Positions 17,017-25,482 of a stretch of 64,000 nt of DNA are shown here, piece after piece. A program made the position numbers and the translations under genes. The notes under the pieces are model-generated. The model searched no databases. It saw only the letters and a list, made by a program, of their open reading frames with translations, and was not told where the DNA came from. This stretch comes from Pseudomonadota bacterium (GTDB lineage: Bacteria > Pseudomonadota > Alphaproteobacteria > Sphingomonadales > Sphingomonadaceae), in contig JBCBSU010000002.1 in NCBI GenBank assembly GCA_039818985.1, positions 558,001 through 622,000 on the forward strand. The letters are read 5' to 3'. Every line of letters begins with the position of its first letter. The stretch's first letter is position 1.

Positions 17017-17760
17017 CTAGCCGCGCACCGGGTTGCGACGGTAATAGCGCGGAAACTTGGCCTTCAGATTGCTCACCTTGGGCCGGTCCCACCGCACGAT
17101 ATAGGGGTGGATCGGGTTCTTGAACATGAAGTCCTGATGATAGGTTTCGGCGGCGTAGAAGCCGGTATATTTCTCGATTTTCGTGACGATGGGTCTCGAC
17201 CAGATTCTGGCGGCTTTGAGCTGGCTGATATAGGCGCGCGCGGCCTTGGCCTGCTCGGTGCTTAGCGGCACGATGGCGTTGCGGTAATGCGCACCGCGAT
17301 CCGGGCCCTGGCGGTTGAGCTGTGTCGGGTCGGCAGTGACCGAGAAAAAGATGCGCAGCAAATCAGTATAGCGGATCTGGGTCGGGTCATAGACGATGCG
17401 AACCGCCTCGGCATGACGGGTCTTGCCATAGGCCACCAGATCATATTTTGCGGTCGATTTCTTGCCGCCGTGATAGCCGGATTTGACGCTGCGCACGCCT
17501 TTGACATGGCTGAACACGCCTTCGACGCCCCAGAAGCAGCCACCAGCGAATATCGCTACCTGCAGCTTTTTGGGTTCGCGTGCAGTCACCTTTGCCGCCG
17601 GTACATCATAGGCCTTTTCGGCCGCTACTGCCGGGGCACCGACAAGTGTCGGTGTCGCACTGAACAGCAGTGCCGTAGCGCCACCGGCCAGGGCCAGGGT
17701 AAGCGCCTTGTGTTTTGCGGGGCGTATGGTGGGCGAAATCGCGCTGTGCTTGCGTGCCAT
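17017..17760 (-). CDS. msrA: Exported peptide methionine-S-sulfoxide reductase
   Basis: A 247-residue MsrA. The active-site motif is AIFAGGCFWGVEGVFSHVKGV, with the resolving region YHQDFMFKNP and IVRWDRPKVSNLKAKFP at the C-terminus. The ATG at 17760 gives a positively charged N-terminus and a hydrophobic segment (ALTLALAGGATALLFSATPTLVGAPAVAA), so the enzyme is predicted periplasmic or membrane-tethered, repairing oxidised methionines in envelope proteins. The frame is open a further 51 codons upstream, but that extension overlaps the small gene before it and does not resemble MsrA. Confidence 0.9.
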   Translation of the reverse strand: MARKHSAISPTIRPAKHKALTLALAGGATALLFSATPTLVGAPAVAAEKAYDVPAAKVTAREPKKLQVAIFAGGCFWGVEGVFSHVKGVRSVKSGYHGGKKSTAKYDLVAYGKTRHAEAVRIVYDPTQIRYTDLLRIFFSVTADPTQLNRQGPDRGAHYRNAIVPLSTEQAKAARAYISQLKAARIWSRPIVTKIEKYTGFYAAETYHQDFMFKNPIHPYIVRWDRPKVSNLKAKFPRYYRRNPVRG

Positions 17761-17791
17761 GATGAACTGCCCTTTTGCTGGCGTCAGGGGA

Positions 17792-17953
17792 TCAGGAAAG
17801 GCGTTGCTGCACGTCGGTATAAACCGAGGCGATGTCCTGGGCAATTTCCGCACGGGTTTCGTGTGGCTGCAGCGCGAACAGCGCCGCCGCACCAATGGCG
17901 AAACCCATAACAAAATTGCGGATCATGTCGGATTTGAGGAAACTGGCCATCAT
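17792..17953 (-). CDS. Small single-pass membrane protein, unknown
   Basis: A 53-residue protein starting MMASFLKSDMIRNF with one hydrophobic segment (VMGFAIGAAALFAL) and a polar C-terminal tail (HETRAEIAQDIASVYTDVQQRLS). No family is recognised. It ends 31 bases before msrA on the same strand, so co-transcription is likely. The start codon choice between the two adjacent ATGs is uncertain. Confidence 0.5.
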   Translation of the reverse strand: MMASFLKSDMIRNFVMGFAIGAAALFALQPHETRAEIAQDIASVYTDVQQRLS

Positions 17954-18193
17954 CTTGTCTTTCGTTATCGCTATCGCCGCACAGCCTTTCCCCATGTTTC
18001 GCTGCCGGCATCGTTCCGGTTACACTGTCGGCAACTCCCAACCTCCTGCCGACATGATCATGCCTCTAACCCGAATCACCCTAAGCGGATGTGAACAAGC
18101 ACACAGTGCGCTGTTCATCTTCGCGGCGGAATTATGGGCCACGGCCTGTCTCTGAGGCTGCATTTGGGTGTGCGGAACCGGAATGCCAATATA

Positions 18194-18216
18194 TTTTGGC
18201 TTGGGCTTAGCCAAAA
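18194..18216 (-). other. Perfect 8-bp hairpin downstream of the PabB-PabC gene
   Basis: TTTTGGCT and AGCCAAAA flank a 7-base loop, 11 bases after the stop codon of the pabBC gene on the minus strand. It may end that transcript, but the bases that follow on the minus strand are AT-mixed with no U-run, so a terminator role is uncertain. Confidence 0.3.
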
Positions 18217-18226
18217 AAGACTTGTT

Positions 18227-20074
18227 TCATTGCGCCAGCCGGGCCGGGAGCAGACCACGCACCGAATTGCCGACAAAAAATCCATCGGCGAGGTCATCGA
18301 GGGTGACGTCGCCCTCGCAAGCCTTGCCGGATGTGAGCAATTCGGCACGCAATATGCCGGGCAACAGCCCCCGGCTGAGCGGAGGTGTCAGCAATTGTCC
18401 GTTACGCTCGGCAAAGACATGGGTGAAACTGCCCTCGGTGAGGAAGCCATTCGGGTCGGTGAACAGGATTTCGTCAACATCATGCGTGCGCTGCGCCGTT
18501 TTGCGGCTGTCATCGTAAAAGGCCCGGTCTGTGGTTTTGTGTTTCAGCCGGGGATCATCCGGATGCACCGGTAGTGGCTGGACTATTGCCTTTAGCGGGG
18601 CATCATCATCGCCCAGTGGTTCAAGCGGCGCGATATCGATGGCGATATTGCCGTGGCGGCTGACCATCAGCCGAATGCGCGAGGGTTGATCGAGATGGAA
18701 ACAGGCGGCCTGTATGGTGTTACGCGTGGCATGGCGATCAAAGGCATAGGCCATTTGCTCGGCACTGGCTTTCATCCGCGCCAGATGCGCCTCGAGCCGG
18801 GCAATCCCGGTTCTGGGGTCGAGCGCCATGGTCTCGATCAGGTCGACCGTGCGCGCTGCATTCATCGCAAAAGCCCCCTTGTCCAGACATTCCCGGCGTT
18901 CCTGCGCCTCGTCGGAGTCAGCGACTATTCCTGACCCCAAGCCCAGCATCACTTTTTGCCGATGCGGCGAAAAATGCAAGGTGCGAATCGCGACGTTGAA
19001 GGCGGCACAGGGGCCATTGCCCGGTGTTGTCGCGTCGATCCGGCCAATCGCTCCGCAATAGATGCCGCGCGGCTCCGGCTCGATGGCATCAATCAGCTCC
19101 ATCGCGCGAATCTTCGGGGCACCGGTGATCGAGCCACAGGGATAGATAGCCTGCAGGATATCGCTGATCCCTGCCTCTTCGGTCAGTTCTGCACGCACTG
19201 TCGATACCATCTGATGCACCGTCGGATAGTGCTCGACATGGAACAGGTCGGGCACGGTGACGCTTCCCGGTCTGGCAATGCGAGACAGATCGTTGCGCAG
19301 CAGATCGACGATCATCAGATTTTCCGCGCGGTTCTTGCTGTCGGCCGCGAAATGCGCCAGCGCCTTTGCCGCATCGTCGGGTCTGTCGGGACAGGCGGGC
19401 AGCGTGCCCTTCATCGGCCGGGCGGTAAGACGCCCCTGATGGCAGGTGAAAAACAGCTCGGGCGAGAGGCTCAGAAACCAGTTATCATCATGATGCACCA
19501 GCGCCGCATAACGGGCTGCGGCCGGCCGACGCAGGCAGTGATAAAGCGCTATCGGATCACCGGCAAAATGGGCGCTGGCGCGACCGGTCAGATTGGCTTG
19601 ATAGATGTCGCCATCCCTGATCGCCTGCTGCAATGCCTGAAATGCCGAAGCATAATCCTCTGCGTCATCGGCCATGGCAAAGGCACCACTGCGGATTTTC
19701 TCGCCCCGGCTGGCGGTCTGCTGTCCGGCAAGCCAGCTGTCGACCGTATCGGGTGGCAGCGACTGATAATTCTCGAACAGCCCGAACCACATCAGCGGCG
19801 CCGCATCAGCCGAGGCATTGGCACGTGGCCGTTGCGCCAGCCTGGGCTCAAGCGCCAGCCCGGCCTCATAGCCCAGATAGCCTGCGGCATGCAGACCGTT
19901 CTGCGTCGCTTCTTCCAGCCGCTTCAATGCGGGAATGACATCCTGCGCCTGCCAGACGGCAATTTCTTCCACTGGTTGCCGATAGAGGCGGGCTGCCTGC
20001 GCACCCGATGCATCATCAAGCAGCACGAAGGGGGCATGGTCCTTGCGGTAGTGGGCGGGGCGATTGGCCATCAC
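18227..20074 (-). CDS. pabB: Aminodeoxychorismate synthase component I fused to aminodeoxychorismate lyase
   Basis: A 615-residue fusion supplying p-aminobenzoate for folate. Residues ~1-385 are the chorismate-binding PabB domain: the MKGTLP motif carries the lysine diagnostic of aminodeoxychorismate rather than anthranilate synthase, followed by NRAENLMIVDLLRNDLSRI and GSITGAPKIRAMELID. Residues ~400-615 are a class IV PLP aminotransferase of the PabC type (DEILFTDPNGFLTEGSFTHVF...LSRGLLPGILR). The glutamine amidotransferase partner PabA is not in the window. Such PabB-PabC fusions are common in alphaproteobacteria. Confidence 0.9.
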   Translation of the reverse strand: MMANRPAHYRKDHAPFVLLDDASGAQAARLYRQPVEEIAVWQAQDVIPALKRLEEATQNGLHAAGYLGYEAGLALEPRLAQRPRANASADAAPLMWFGLFENYQSLPPDTVDSWLAGQQTASRGEKIRSGAFAMADDAEDYASAFQALQQAIRDGDIYQANLTGRASAHFAGDPIALYHCLRRPAAARYAALVHHDDNWFLSLSPELFFTCHQGRLTARPMKGTLPACPDRPDDAAKALAHFAADSKNRAENLMIVDLLRNDLSRIARPGSVTVPDLFHVEHYPTVHQMVSTVRAELTEEAGISDILQAIYPCGSITGAPKIRAMELIDAIEPEPRGIYCGAIGRIDATTPGNGPCAAFNVAIRTLHFSPHRQKVMLGLGSGIVADSDEAQERRECLDKGAFAMNAARTVDLIETMALDPRTGIARLEAHLARMKASAEQMAYAFDRHATRNTIQAACFHLDQPSRIRLMVSRHGNIAIDIAPLEPLGDDDAPLKAIVQPLPVHPDDPRLKHKTTDRAFYDDSRKTAQRTHDVDEILFTDPNGFLTEGSFTHVFAERNGQLLTPPLSRGLLPGILRAELLTSGKACEGDVTLDDLADGFFVGNSVRGLLPARLAQ

Positions 20075-20175
20075 TGCGCCCTATACCCTGCCTTGCGTCA
20101 TCCACAAGCAGCGCTGTGTCCGAAACATGCGGCAATGACTCTTGCGATATAGGGCGAATGACAGGTGCTGCGGCC

Positions 20176-21321
20176 CTAGAGACCGGCCTTGTCGAAACAG
20201 GCGCGCAGCTCCTCAACGAAAATATCGGGCCGTTCGAACGCGGCAAAATGGCCACCATGATCAGCCACCGACCAGTGGATGATGTTGCTGAAGCGCTTCT
20301 CGGCCCAGCGCCGTGATGTCTGGAACAGCTCCTTGGGGAAAATGGTGCCACCCATCGGCATGGTGATGGGCTCCATCGCATTGCCCCCGAAACTTTCCCA
20401 ATAAAGCCTTGCCGAAGAGGCGGCGCTGCGGGTGAACCAGTATAGCGAGACATTGTCGAGCAGCCGGTCATAGCCGAATGCCGTGGCAATATCGTCACCG
20501 GCATCGGACCAGTTGCGGAACTTCTCCAATATCCACGCCATCTGCCCCACCGGCGAATCGGTCAGGGCATAGCCTATGGTCTGCGGCCGGGTGCTCTGTA
20601 TCTTGGCATAGCCGCTGTCTTCACGGCGATACCATTGCAATCGCTCGAGTGCTGCCGCTTCGGCATTGGTCGGCTCACCGACGGTTTCCGGGTCGGGCGG
20701 GGCGAGTACCATATTACTATGGATTGCCGCCAGCGCGCCGCGATTCTGCCGAGCCATCTCCAGTGTAACCACCGAACCCCAGTCACCGCCCTGGGCGAAA
20801 TAGCGGTCATAGCCCAGAGTGCGCATCAGCATGTCCCAGGCTTCGGCAATTTTGGCGATGTCCCAGCCGGGCTTTTTCGGCTTGCCCGAAAAGCCATAGC
20901 CCGGCAGCGAAGGTATCACGAGATGGAATGCCTGGTCGGCGCTGCCGCCATGATCTTCGGGCTGGGTCAGCGGCGCGATGACATCCATGAACTCCAGCAC
21001 CGAACCGGGCCAGCCATGGGTCAGCAGCAATGGCCGCGCGTCGTCATGCGGCGAGCGGATATGCATGAAATGGATCGGCAGGCCGTCAATCTTGACGCGG
21101 AAATTGGGATGCGCGTTGAGCTCTTCCTCGCAATGGCGCCAGTCATAATAATCGCACCAATAGCTGAGGAAATCCCGGACGATGTCGAGCGGTATGCCCT
21201 GTTCCCACTGTTCCACCGTTTCGGCTTCGGGCAGGCGGGCATGGAATAGCCGGGCAATCAGATCATCGAGCGCTGGCTGCGCTATGGCGATGGTGAAGGG
21301 TTTGACGGGGCCTGTTTTCAT
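20176..21321 (-). CDS. Epoxide hydrolase family protein (EHN + alpha/beta hydrolase)
   Basis: A 381-residue epoxide hydrolase of the microsomal type. The N-terminal EHN region (KPFTIAIAQPALDDLIARLFHARLPE...) precedes the hydrolase fold with the oxyanion motif LLLTHGWPGSVLEFMDV, the nucleophile elbow QGGDWGSVVTLEMA (Asp nucleophile), and the C-terminal DHGGHFAAFERPDIFVEEL carrying the catalytic His. It should open epoxides to diols in the cytosol; the natural substrate is unknown. It stands alone, 101 bases before the pabB start on the same strand. Confidence 0.88.
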   Translation of the reverse strand: MKTGPVKPFTIAIAQPALDDLIARLFHARLPEAETVEQWEQGIPLDIVRDFLSYWCDYYDWRHCEEELNAHPNFRVKIDGLPIHFMHIRSPHDDARPLLLTHGWPGSVLEFMDVIAPLTQPEDHGGSADQAFHLVIPSLPGYGFSGKPKKPGWDIAKIAEAWDMLMRTLGYDRYFAQGGDWGSVVTLEMARQNRGALAAIHSNMVLAPPDPETVGEPTNAEAAALERLQWYRREDSGYAKIQSTRPQTIGYALTDSPVGQMAWILEKFRNWSDAGDDIATAFGYDRLLDNVSLYWFTRSAASSARLYWESFGGNAMEPITMPMGGTIFPKELFQTSRRWAEKRFSNIIHWSVADHGGHFAAFERPDIFVEELRACFDKAGL

Positions 21322-21436
21322 AGCGCATCACCACAGAAACCGGATATGGAGACCAGGCTGCACCAGAGCGGTGCAGCGAGAGGAACACTTGCTACTTAAA
21401 AGGAATTTATCAGTATTGGCAATGCCATAACACGCG

Positions 21437-22396
21437 TCAGACAGGCTTTGCTCCGGATCCGCGGCCGCCACGCTGGGCATATTCCTGGGTGCCGATCTGA
21501 TAGACACGATCGCAGTCAAGCACCGCCTGATTGGCATAGGTGAAACCGGGGCCGAGGCGTTCATACAGATCGTTGAAATCGCGCTCTACCGTCATGTGAA
21601 ACAGCTCGCTAAAGCTCTCAATGACAAAATAGGTCGGCTGCAGGTCGGAGATGGTATAATCGGTGCGCACCACCCGGTCGACATCGAGATGGATGCGATT
21701 GGGGGACTTGGCTTCGACCGCGAAGACCGCCTCGGTTGGTCCCGACAAAATGCCCGCGCCATAGGATCGCATCTCGCCTTCCTCGCAGATCAGGCCAAAC
21801 TCGACCGTATACCAGTAAAGCGCGGAGAGCGCCTTGAGACGGTTATATTTCAGCGCCTTCCAGCCGGCACGGCCATAAGCCTCCATATAATCGGCGAACA
21901 CCGGATCGGTAAGCAACGGCACATGGCCAAAGACGTCATGGAAGACATCGGGTTCCTGAATATAGTGGAACGTCTCACGGGTGCGGATGAAATTGCCCGC
22001 GGGGAAGCGGCGATTGGCAAGGTGCCAGAAGAAAACATGATCGGGGATCAGCATCGGCACTGGCACCACTTCCCAGCCGGTAATGCCTTTCAGTTCCTCG
22101 CTCATTTCGGCGAAATCGGGGACGCCGCCGCGCCCGAGGTCGAGCCTTTCCAGGCCCTGCATGAAAGCGGTGCATGCACGGCCGGGCAGGATATCCATTT
22201 GCTGCGCGAACAGGTCGTCCCAAATGCCATGCTCTTCGATAGTGTAGACACGCTGTTGCGGCTCCAGCCAGTCGGCACCCAGCCCAGCAGGTTTGGCCAG
22301 CGGTGCAATGAATACGTCGTCGGGCAGTTCGGGTATGGCCGATACGTCGATATCGCCATGGGTGTTATCGTCAGGGTTGATCAGCAGCTGTTCCAT
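21437..22396 (-). CDS. phhA: Phenylalanine 4-monooxygenase
   Basis: A 319-residue pterin-dependent aromatic amino-acid hydroxylase converting phenylalanine to tyrosine. The iron-binding pair of histidines is in DVFHDVFGHVPLLTDPVFADYMEAYG and the Glu ligand follows in WYTVEFGLICEEGEMRSYGAGIL. The start at the ATG at 22396 (MEQLLINPDDN) is preferred; the frame extends 23 codons further but runs into the presumed regulatory region. No pterin carbinolamine dehydratase gene is adjacent. A dyad lies just upstream. Confidence 0.92.
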   Translation of the reverse strand: MEQLLINPDDNTHGDIDVSAIPELPDDVFIAPLAKPAGLGADWLEPQQRVYTIEEHGIWDDLFAQQMDILPGRACTAFMQGLERLDLGRGGVPDFAEMSEELKGITGWEVVPVPMLIPDHVFFWHLANRRFPAGNFIRTRETFHYIQEPDVFHDVFGHVPLLTDPVFADYMEAYGRAGWKALKYNRLKALSALYWYTVEFGLICEEGEMRSYGAGILSGPTEAVFAVEAKSPNRIHLDVDRVVRTDYTISDLQPTYFVIESFSELFHMTVERDFNDLYERLGPGFTYANQAVLDCDRVYQIGTQEYAQRGGRGSGAKPV

Positions 22397-22422
22397 ATGT
22401 GTTGTCTCTGATGCGTGTCGCA

Positions 22423-22446
22423 ATGTTATATGAGAATATAGAACAT
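22423..22446 (-). promoter_or_regulatory. Imperfect inverted repeat upstream of phhA
   Basis: ATGTTATAT, GAGA, then ATATAGAACAT: arms match except for one extra GA. It lies 27 bases before the phhA start and could be an operator. It does not resemble the TyrR/PhhR box (TGTAAA-N6-TTTACA). Confidence 0.35.
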
Positions 22447-22533
22447 TATGCGCCGTTTCGCACATTATTTGTGTTTCGGTCTTTTATGCGCCCGGCCTGC
22501 GGAGGCGATCAGCATTGAAGGCAAGAGAGCGAT

Positions 22534-23205
22534 CTAGTTCTTCCACCAGCGTTGCAGTCCGCAATGATTGCATATGGTCAGCCGACGATAGCCGGTGGTC
22601 ACCAGTCCGGCGTCGATCAGCTTGTTCAACGCCTTGCCGAGCCCGACACGCGATACCGCCATATCCTCGGCCAGGGCCTGCTGGGTGATGGTGATACTGT
22701 CGCCATCAGCTCGGGTGCGGGCGGTGAGTGCTTTCGCAATGCGCTGGTCCAGCGACAATTGGCGCTGATCGTCGAGCAGTGTGAGAGCACGGAAAAGCTG
22801 TCGTGTCAGATGCCGCAAAATATGTTTGCGCAGGTCCGGCATGCTGTCCATCAGTCGCTCCAGCGCTGCCGCCGGGATCAGCCGCACCCGCGTCTCGCCC
22901 ATGGCTTCGGCATCATAGGCACGCGGCAGCTCGCCAAAAACGGTGAACTCGCCATAGGCATCATCGGCCTGCAATGTCGTCAGCGCCGCTATCGCGCCTT
23001 CCCTGTCGACACGGGTGAAACGCACCGCGCCGCGCTCAATCACCGACAGCCCTATGCTCTTGTCACCACGCCGATGCAGGGCTGCACCATCGGCATAGTC
23101 GCGTGCCTGACCGGCAGCGGCGACGGCGGCGCGCAAATCATCGGGCAGCGAGCCGAAAAAGCTCTGCAACTGCAGCGGTATCGCGGTTGATCGGCTGTCT
23201 TCCAT
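22534..23205 (-). CDS. Crp/Fnr family transcriptional regulator
   Basis: A 223-residue regulator: N-terminal cyclic-nucleotide-like beta-roll (QSFFGSLPDDLRAAVAAAG...DDAYGEFTVFGELPRAYDAEAMGETRVRLIPAAALERLM), a dimer helix, then a winged helix (ITITQQALAEDMAVSRVGLGKALNKLIDAGLVTT). No N-terminal cysteine cluster is present, so it is not an oxygen-sensing FNR; the effector is unknown. The ATG at 23205 (MEDSRSTAIPL) is chosen; the frame is open 121 codons upstream but that part runs antisense through the neighbouring gene. It is divergent from the sterol-desaturase gene. Confidence 0.87.
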   Translation of the reverse strand: MEDSRSTAIPLQLQSFFGSLPDDLRAAVAAAGQARDYADGAALHRRGDKSIGLSVIERGAVRFTRVDREGAIAALTTLQADDAYGEFTVFGELPRAYDAEAMGETRVRLIPAAALERLMDSMPDLRKHILRHLTRQLFRALTLLDDQRQLSLDQRIAKALTARTRADGDSITITQQALAEDMAVSRVGLGKALNKLIDAGLVTTGYRRLTICNHCGLQRWWKN

Positions 23206-23245
23206 ATATGAAATGTAAACTGGTTGGTATTTTTGAGCAAGAAGC

Positions 23246-23257
23246 TGATTAAAATCA
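23246..23257. promoter_or_regulatory. TGAT-TAAA-ATCA dyad between the Crp/Fnr gene and the hydroxylase gene
   Basis: The 12-base dyad TGATTAAAATCA fits the TGAT-N4-ATCA core bound by many Crp/Fnr proteins and lies in the 72-base divergent spacer, 21 bases before the hydroxylase start. Binding by the adjacent regulator is inferred. Confidence 0.4.
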
Positions 23258-23277
23258 TCATCCACGGGAGAGCGATA

Positions 23278-24114
23278 ATGACGAATGACAAGCTGGCGAT
23301 ATTGGCTATCTTTATCTTCTTCGCGGTGATGGAAGCCATTCGCGGTGGCTTCTGGCGCAAGCCGGAGCAGCGCACCAAAGATGCTATTGTCGAAGCCGTG
23401 AGCACGGTGACACTCATCGGCTTCACCCAGCCGATGATATTGCTCGCCAGCTTTACGGCGACGGCCTGGGCTTTCCCCGATGCGAAGGACGCGCTTATCG
23501 GCCTGCCGATCCTTCTCCAGATCGGCTTGCTGCTGATCGGTGATGATATGACACAATATTGGTGGCATCGACTGTCACATACCACGCCCTGGCTCTATAA
23601 ACTGCATCGGCCGCATCATGATGCGCGCTATATGAGCGTACGCATCGTCTACCGCAACAACCTGTTCTACTATGCCATGATGCCAGGTCTGTGGATTTCC
23701 GGTGCGCTGATCTATCTCGGTCTCGGCTGGGTCTATGCCGGTTATATCGTCATCAAAATGGCGGTGATTATTGGCGCGCACAGCACCTTTCGCTGGGACG
23801 AGAAGCTGTACCGGATCGGCTGGCTGTCACCGGTAATGTGGCTGGTGGAGCGGATGATCTCCACACCGGCAACCCATGCTGCCCATCATGGCCGCCATGC
23901 CAGCGATCCCGCGACCCATTATAAGGGGAATTACGGCAATCTTCTGTTCTTCTGGGACGTGCTGTTCGGTACCGCGCGGATCACCCGCAATTATCCCGAG
24001 CTGTACGGAGTGGAGAATCTGCCCGATGTCGGAGTCGGTGAACAGCTGCTCTGGCCTCTGGTTCGCGGTTCCGTGAAGAATGCAGATGCGGCTGTCGCTA
24101 CGCCTGCGGAATAA
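23278..24114 (+). CDS. Sterol desaturase / fatty acid hydroxylase family membrane protein
   Basis: A 278-residue di-iron membrane enzyme. Three histidine clusters are visible: WWHRLSH, LHRPHHD and THAAHHGRH, plus AHSTFRWD, embedded among about four hydrophobic segments. The ATG at 23278 follows GGGAG; the longer frame lacks a ribosome-binding site. Family members hydroxylate or desaturate sterols, fatty acids, sphingolipids or carotenoids; the substrate cannot be told here. Control by the divergent Crp/Fnr-type regulator is likely from position. Confidence 0.85.
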   Translation: MTNDKLAILAIFIFFAVMEAIRGGFWRKPEQRTKDAIVEAVSTVTLIGFTQPMILLASFTATAWAFPDAKDALIGLPILLQIGLLLIGDDMTQYWWHRLSHTTPWLYKLHRPHHDARYMSVRIVYRNNLFYYAMMPGLWISGALIYLGLGWVYAGYIVIKMAVIIGAHSTFRWDEKLYRIGWLSPVMWLVERMISTPATHAAHHGRHASDPATHYKGNYGNLLFFWDVLFGTARITRNYPELYGVENLPDVGVGEQLLWPLVRGSVKNADAAVATPAE

Positions 24115-24123
24115 AGCCTGGCC

Positions 24124-25059
24124 TTAGCCAATCTTCCTTGGCCGTCCAATCATGTCGGGCTTGCATTCCAGCGCAGCGCGATCCCAACCGCCGGTCTCGG
24201 CTGCTGCCAGATAGGTGGCCTGCAGGAAATCGAGCAATATTTGCTCCGGGTCGGCGGCGGTGCGTACCGCATCATAGGGCAGGATATATTCCCCCAGAGC
24301 CTCATCGAAAAAGATCGGCGCATCATCCTTGATATAGTCTTTAAAGCCGTCAGGAGTGGGATAGGCATAGCTGTAAAATGCCGGATAATCCAAGCCGCCA
24401 CCCCCGGCCCAGAAACCGGCTGAACTGACCTCATGCGAATAGGCCTCACGGGTGACCGGGTCGGGCAGATGGGGTATGCCGCCGGGATGTACCGGAGCTG
24501 CACGCCCGGAAAAACGCGTCACCGCCAGATCCATGCTGCCCCAGAACAGATGCACCGGGCTGACCTTGCCGAGAAAGCCGGTGCGGAACTGGTGGAAGAC
24601 CTGATCAATTGCCAGTAGCGCGCGCCAATAGTCATGCGCGGCTTCGGGTTCATAGCTGCCCAGCGCGGTCTGTTGCACAAAGGGCACCGCTTCGGGCAGT
24701 TCATTGGGTGCGCCGTGAAAACGGCTCGGTGCGCCGATGGCATCCAGTGCTGCGATAAAATGGCCGTGAAACTCGGCAACCGATTGCGGATGCAGTGTCA
24801 GCGCTTCGATATCACCACTGGTCGAGCGGATGACCAGCCGATGGTCAAAAAAGTCAAAATCCACGGTATAAACGGCGTCCGGACCGGGAATAGGTGACGT
24901 CGTCAGGCCGCGCGATGTGACATAGAAGGTCGCGTGCCAGCTATGGTTGACCCAGGGCGTCAGCGCCAGCCGGAATTTCCCCACGATCTGCAACCACATA
25001 TGCAGGCTCTCGCCAGTGGCTTTCCAGGACTGATAGGGAATGTCTGGCCAATTCTGCAC
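24124..25059 (-). CDS. DUF5996 family protein
   Basis: A 311-residue protein matching my memory of DUF5996: WPDIPYQSWKATGESLHMWLQIVGKFRLALTPWVNHSW at the N-terminus, then a body with HLFWGSMDLAVTRFSGR and a Gly/Tyr-rich SAGFWAGGGGLDYPAFYSYAYP. No signal peptide or membrane segment. The family has no established function. It converges with the hydroxylase gene (9 bases between stops). Confidence 0.8.
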   Translation of the reverse strand: MQNWPDIPYQSWKATGESLHMWLQIVGKFRLALTPWVNHSWHATFYVTSRGLTTSPIPGPDAVYTVDFDFFDHRLVIRSTSGDIEALTLHPQSVAEFHGHFIAALDAIGAPSRFHGAPNELPEAVPFVQQTALGSYEPEAAHDYWRALLAIDQVFHQFRTGFLGKVSPVHLFWGSMDLAVTRFSGRAAPVHPGGIPHLPDPVTREAYSHEVSSAGFWAGGGGLDYPAFYSYAYPTPDGFKDYIKDDAPIFFDEALGEYILPYDAVRTAADPEQILLDFLQATYLAAAETGGWDRAALECKPDMIGRPRKIG

Positions 25060-25139
25060 GATGCTGATCCCTTTTGCTGCACATATGAAAATGTCATGCA
25101 GATGGATAAACGGTCAGATCGCAATGTGAAGCTGAAATC

Positions 25140-25214
25140 TGGAGCGGGCGAAGAGATTCGAACTCTCGACCCCAACCTTGGCAAGGTTGTGCTCTACCCC
25201 TGAGCTACGCCCGC
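25140..25214 (-). tRNA. tRNA-Gly (anticodon GCC)
   Basis: On the minus strand: acceptor GCGGGCG pairs with CGCCCGC, D-arm GCTCAGGGGTAGAGC, anticodon loop TTGCCAA with GCC at 25182-25180, T-arm GAGTTCGAATCTC, discriminator T and encoded CCA. Confidence 0.95.
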
Positions 25215-25482
25215 TCGGCGGCTGATTATTGATACCAGTTAACTGGCCCATCAGCAGGTGAGGCGCGCGGTTAGCATGCGTTTTCATGGGCCGCAAGAGG
25301 CTTTTTGCAGCTTTGCCTCGATAATCCGACCGATATTTCCGTCGGCAATATCACGGCTCATGACAAATCCGGGCTTGGCATTGCCCGCCGGGCACCCAAA
25401 ATGATAGGACAGCATGAAAAGCCATTGCCCGGGTCATGACAATTGCGACTGACATAGCGGGAAACAGACAAAGGATAGACTC

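Noticed and set aside
23206-23568. A 344-residue form of the Crp/Fnr regulator.
   Set aside because: The extra 121 codons run antisense through the hydroxylase gene and its promoter; the cNMP-like fold begins after the ATG at 23205.
24110-24165. GGCC/GCCAA-type stem between the convergent hydroxylase and DUF5996 genes as a bidirectional terminator.
   Set aside because: The stem overlaps the DUF5996 coding end and has no T-run on either side.
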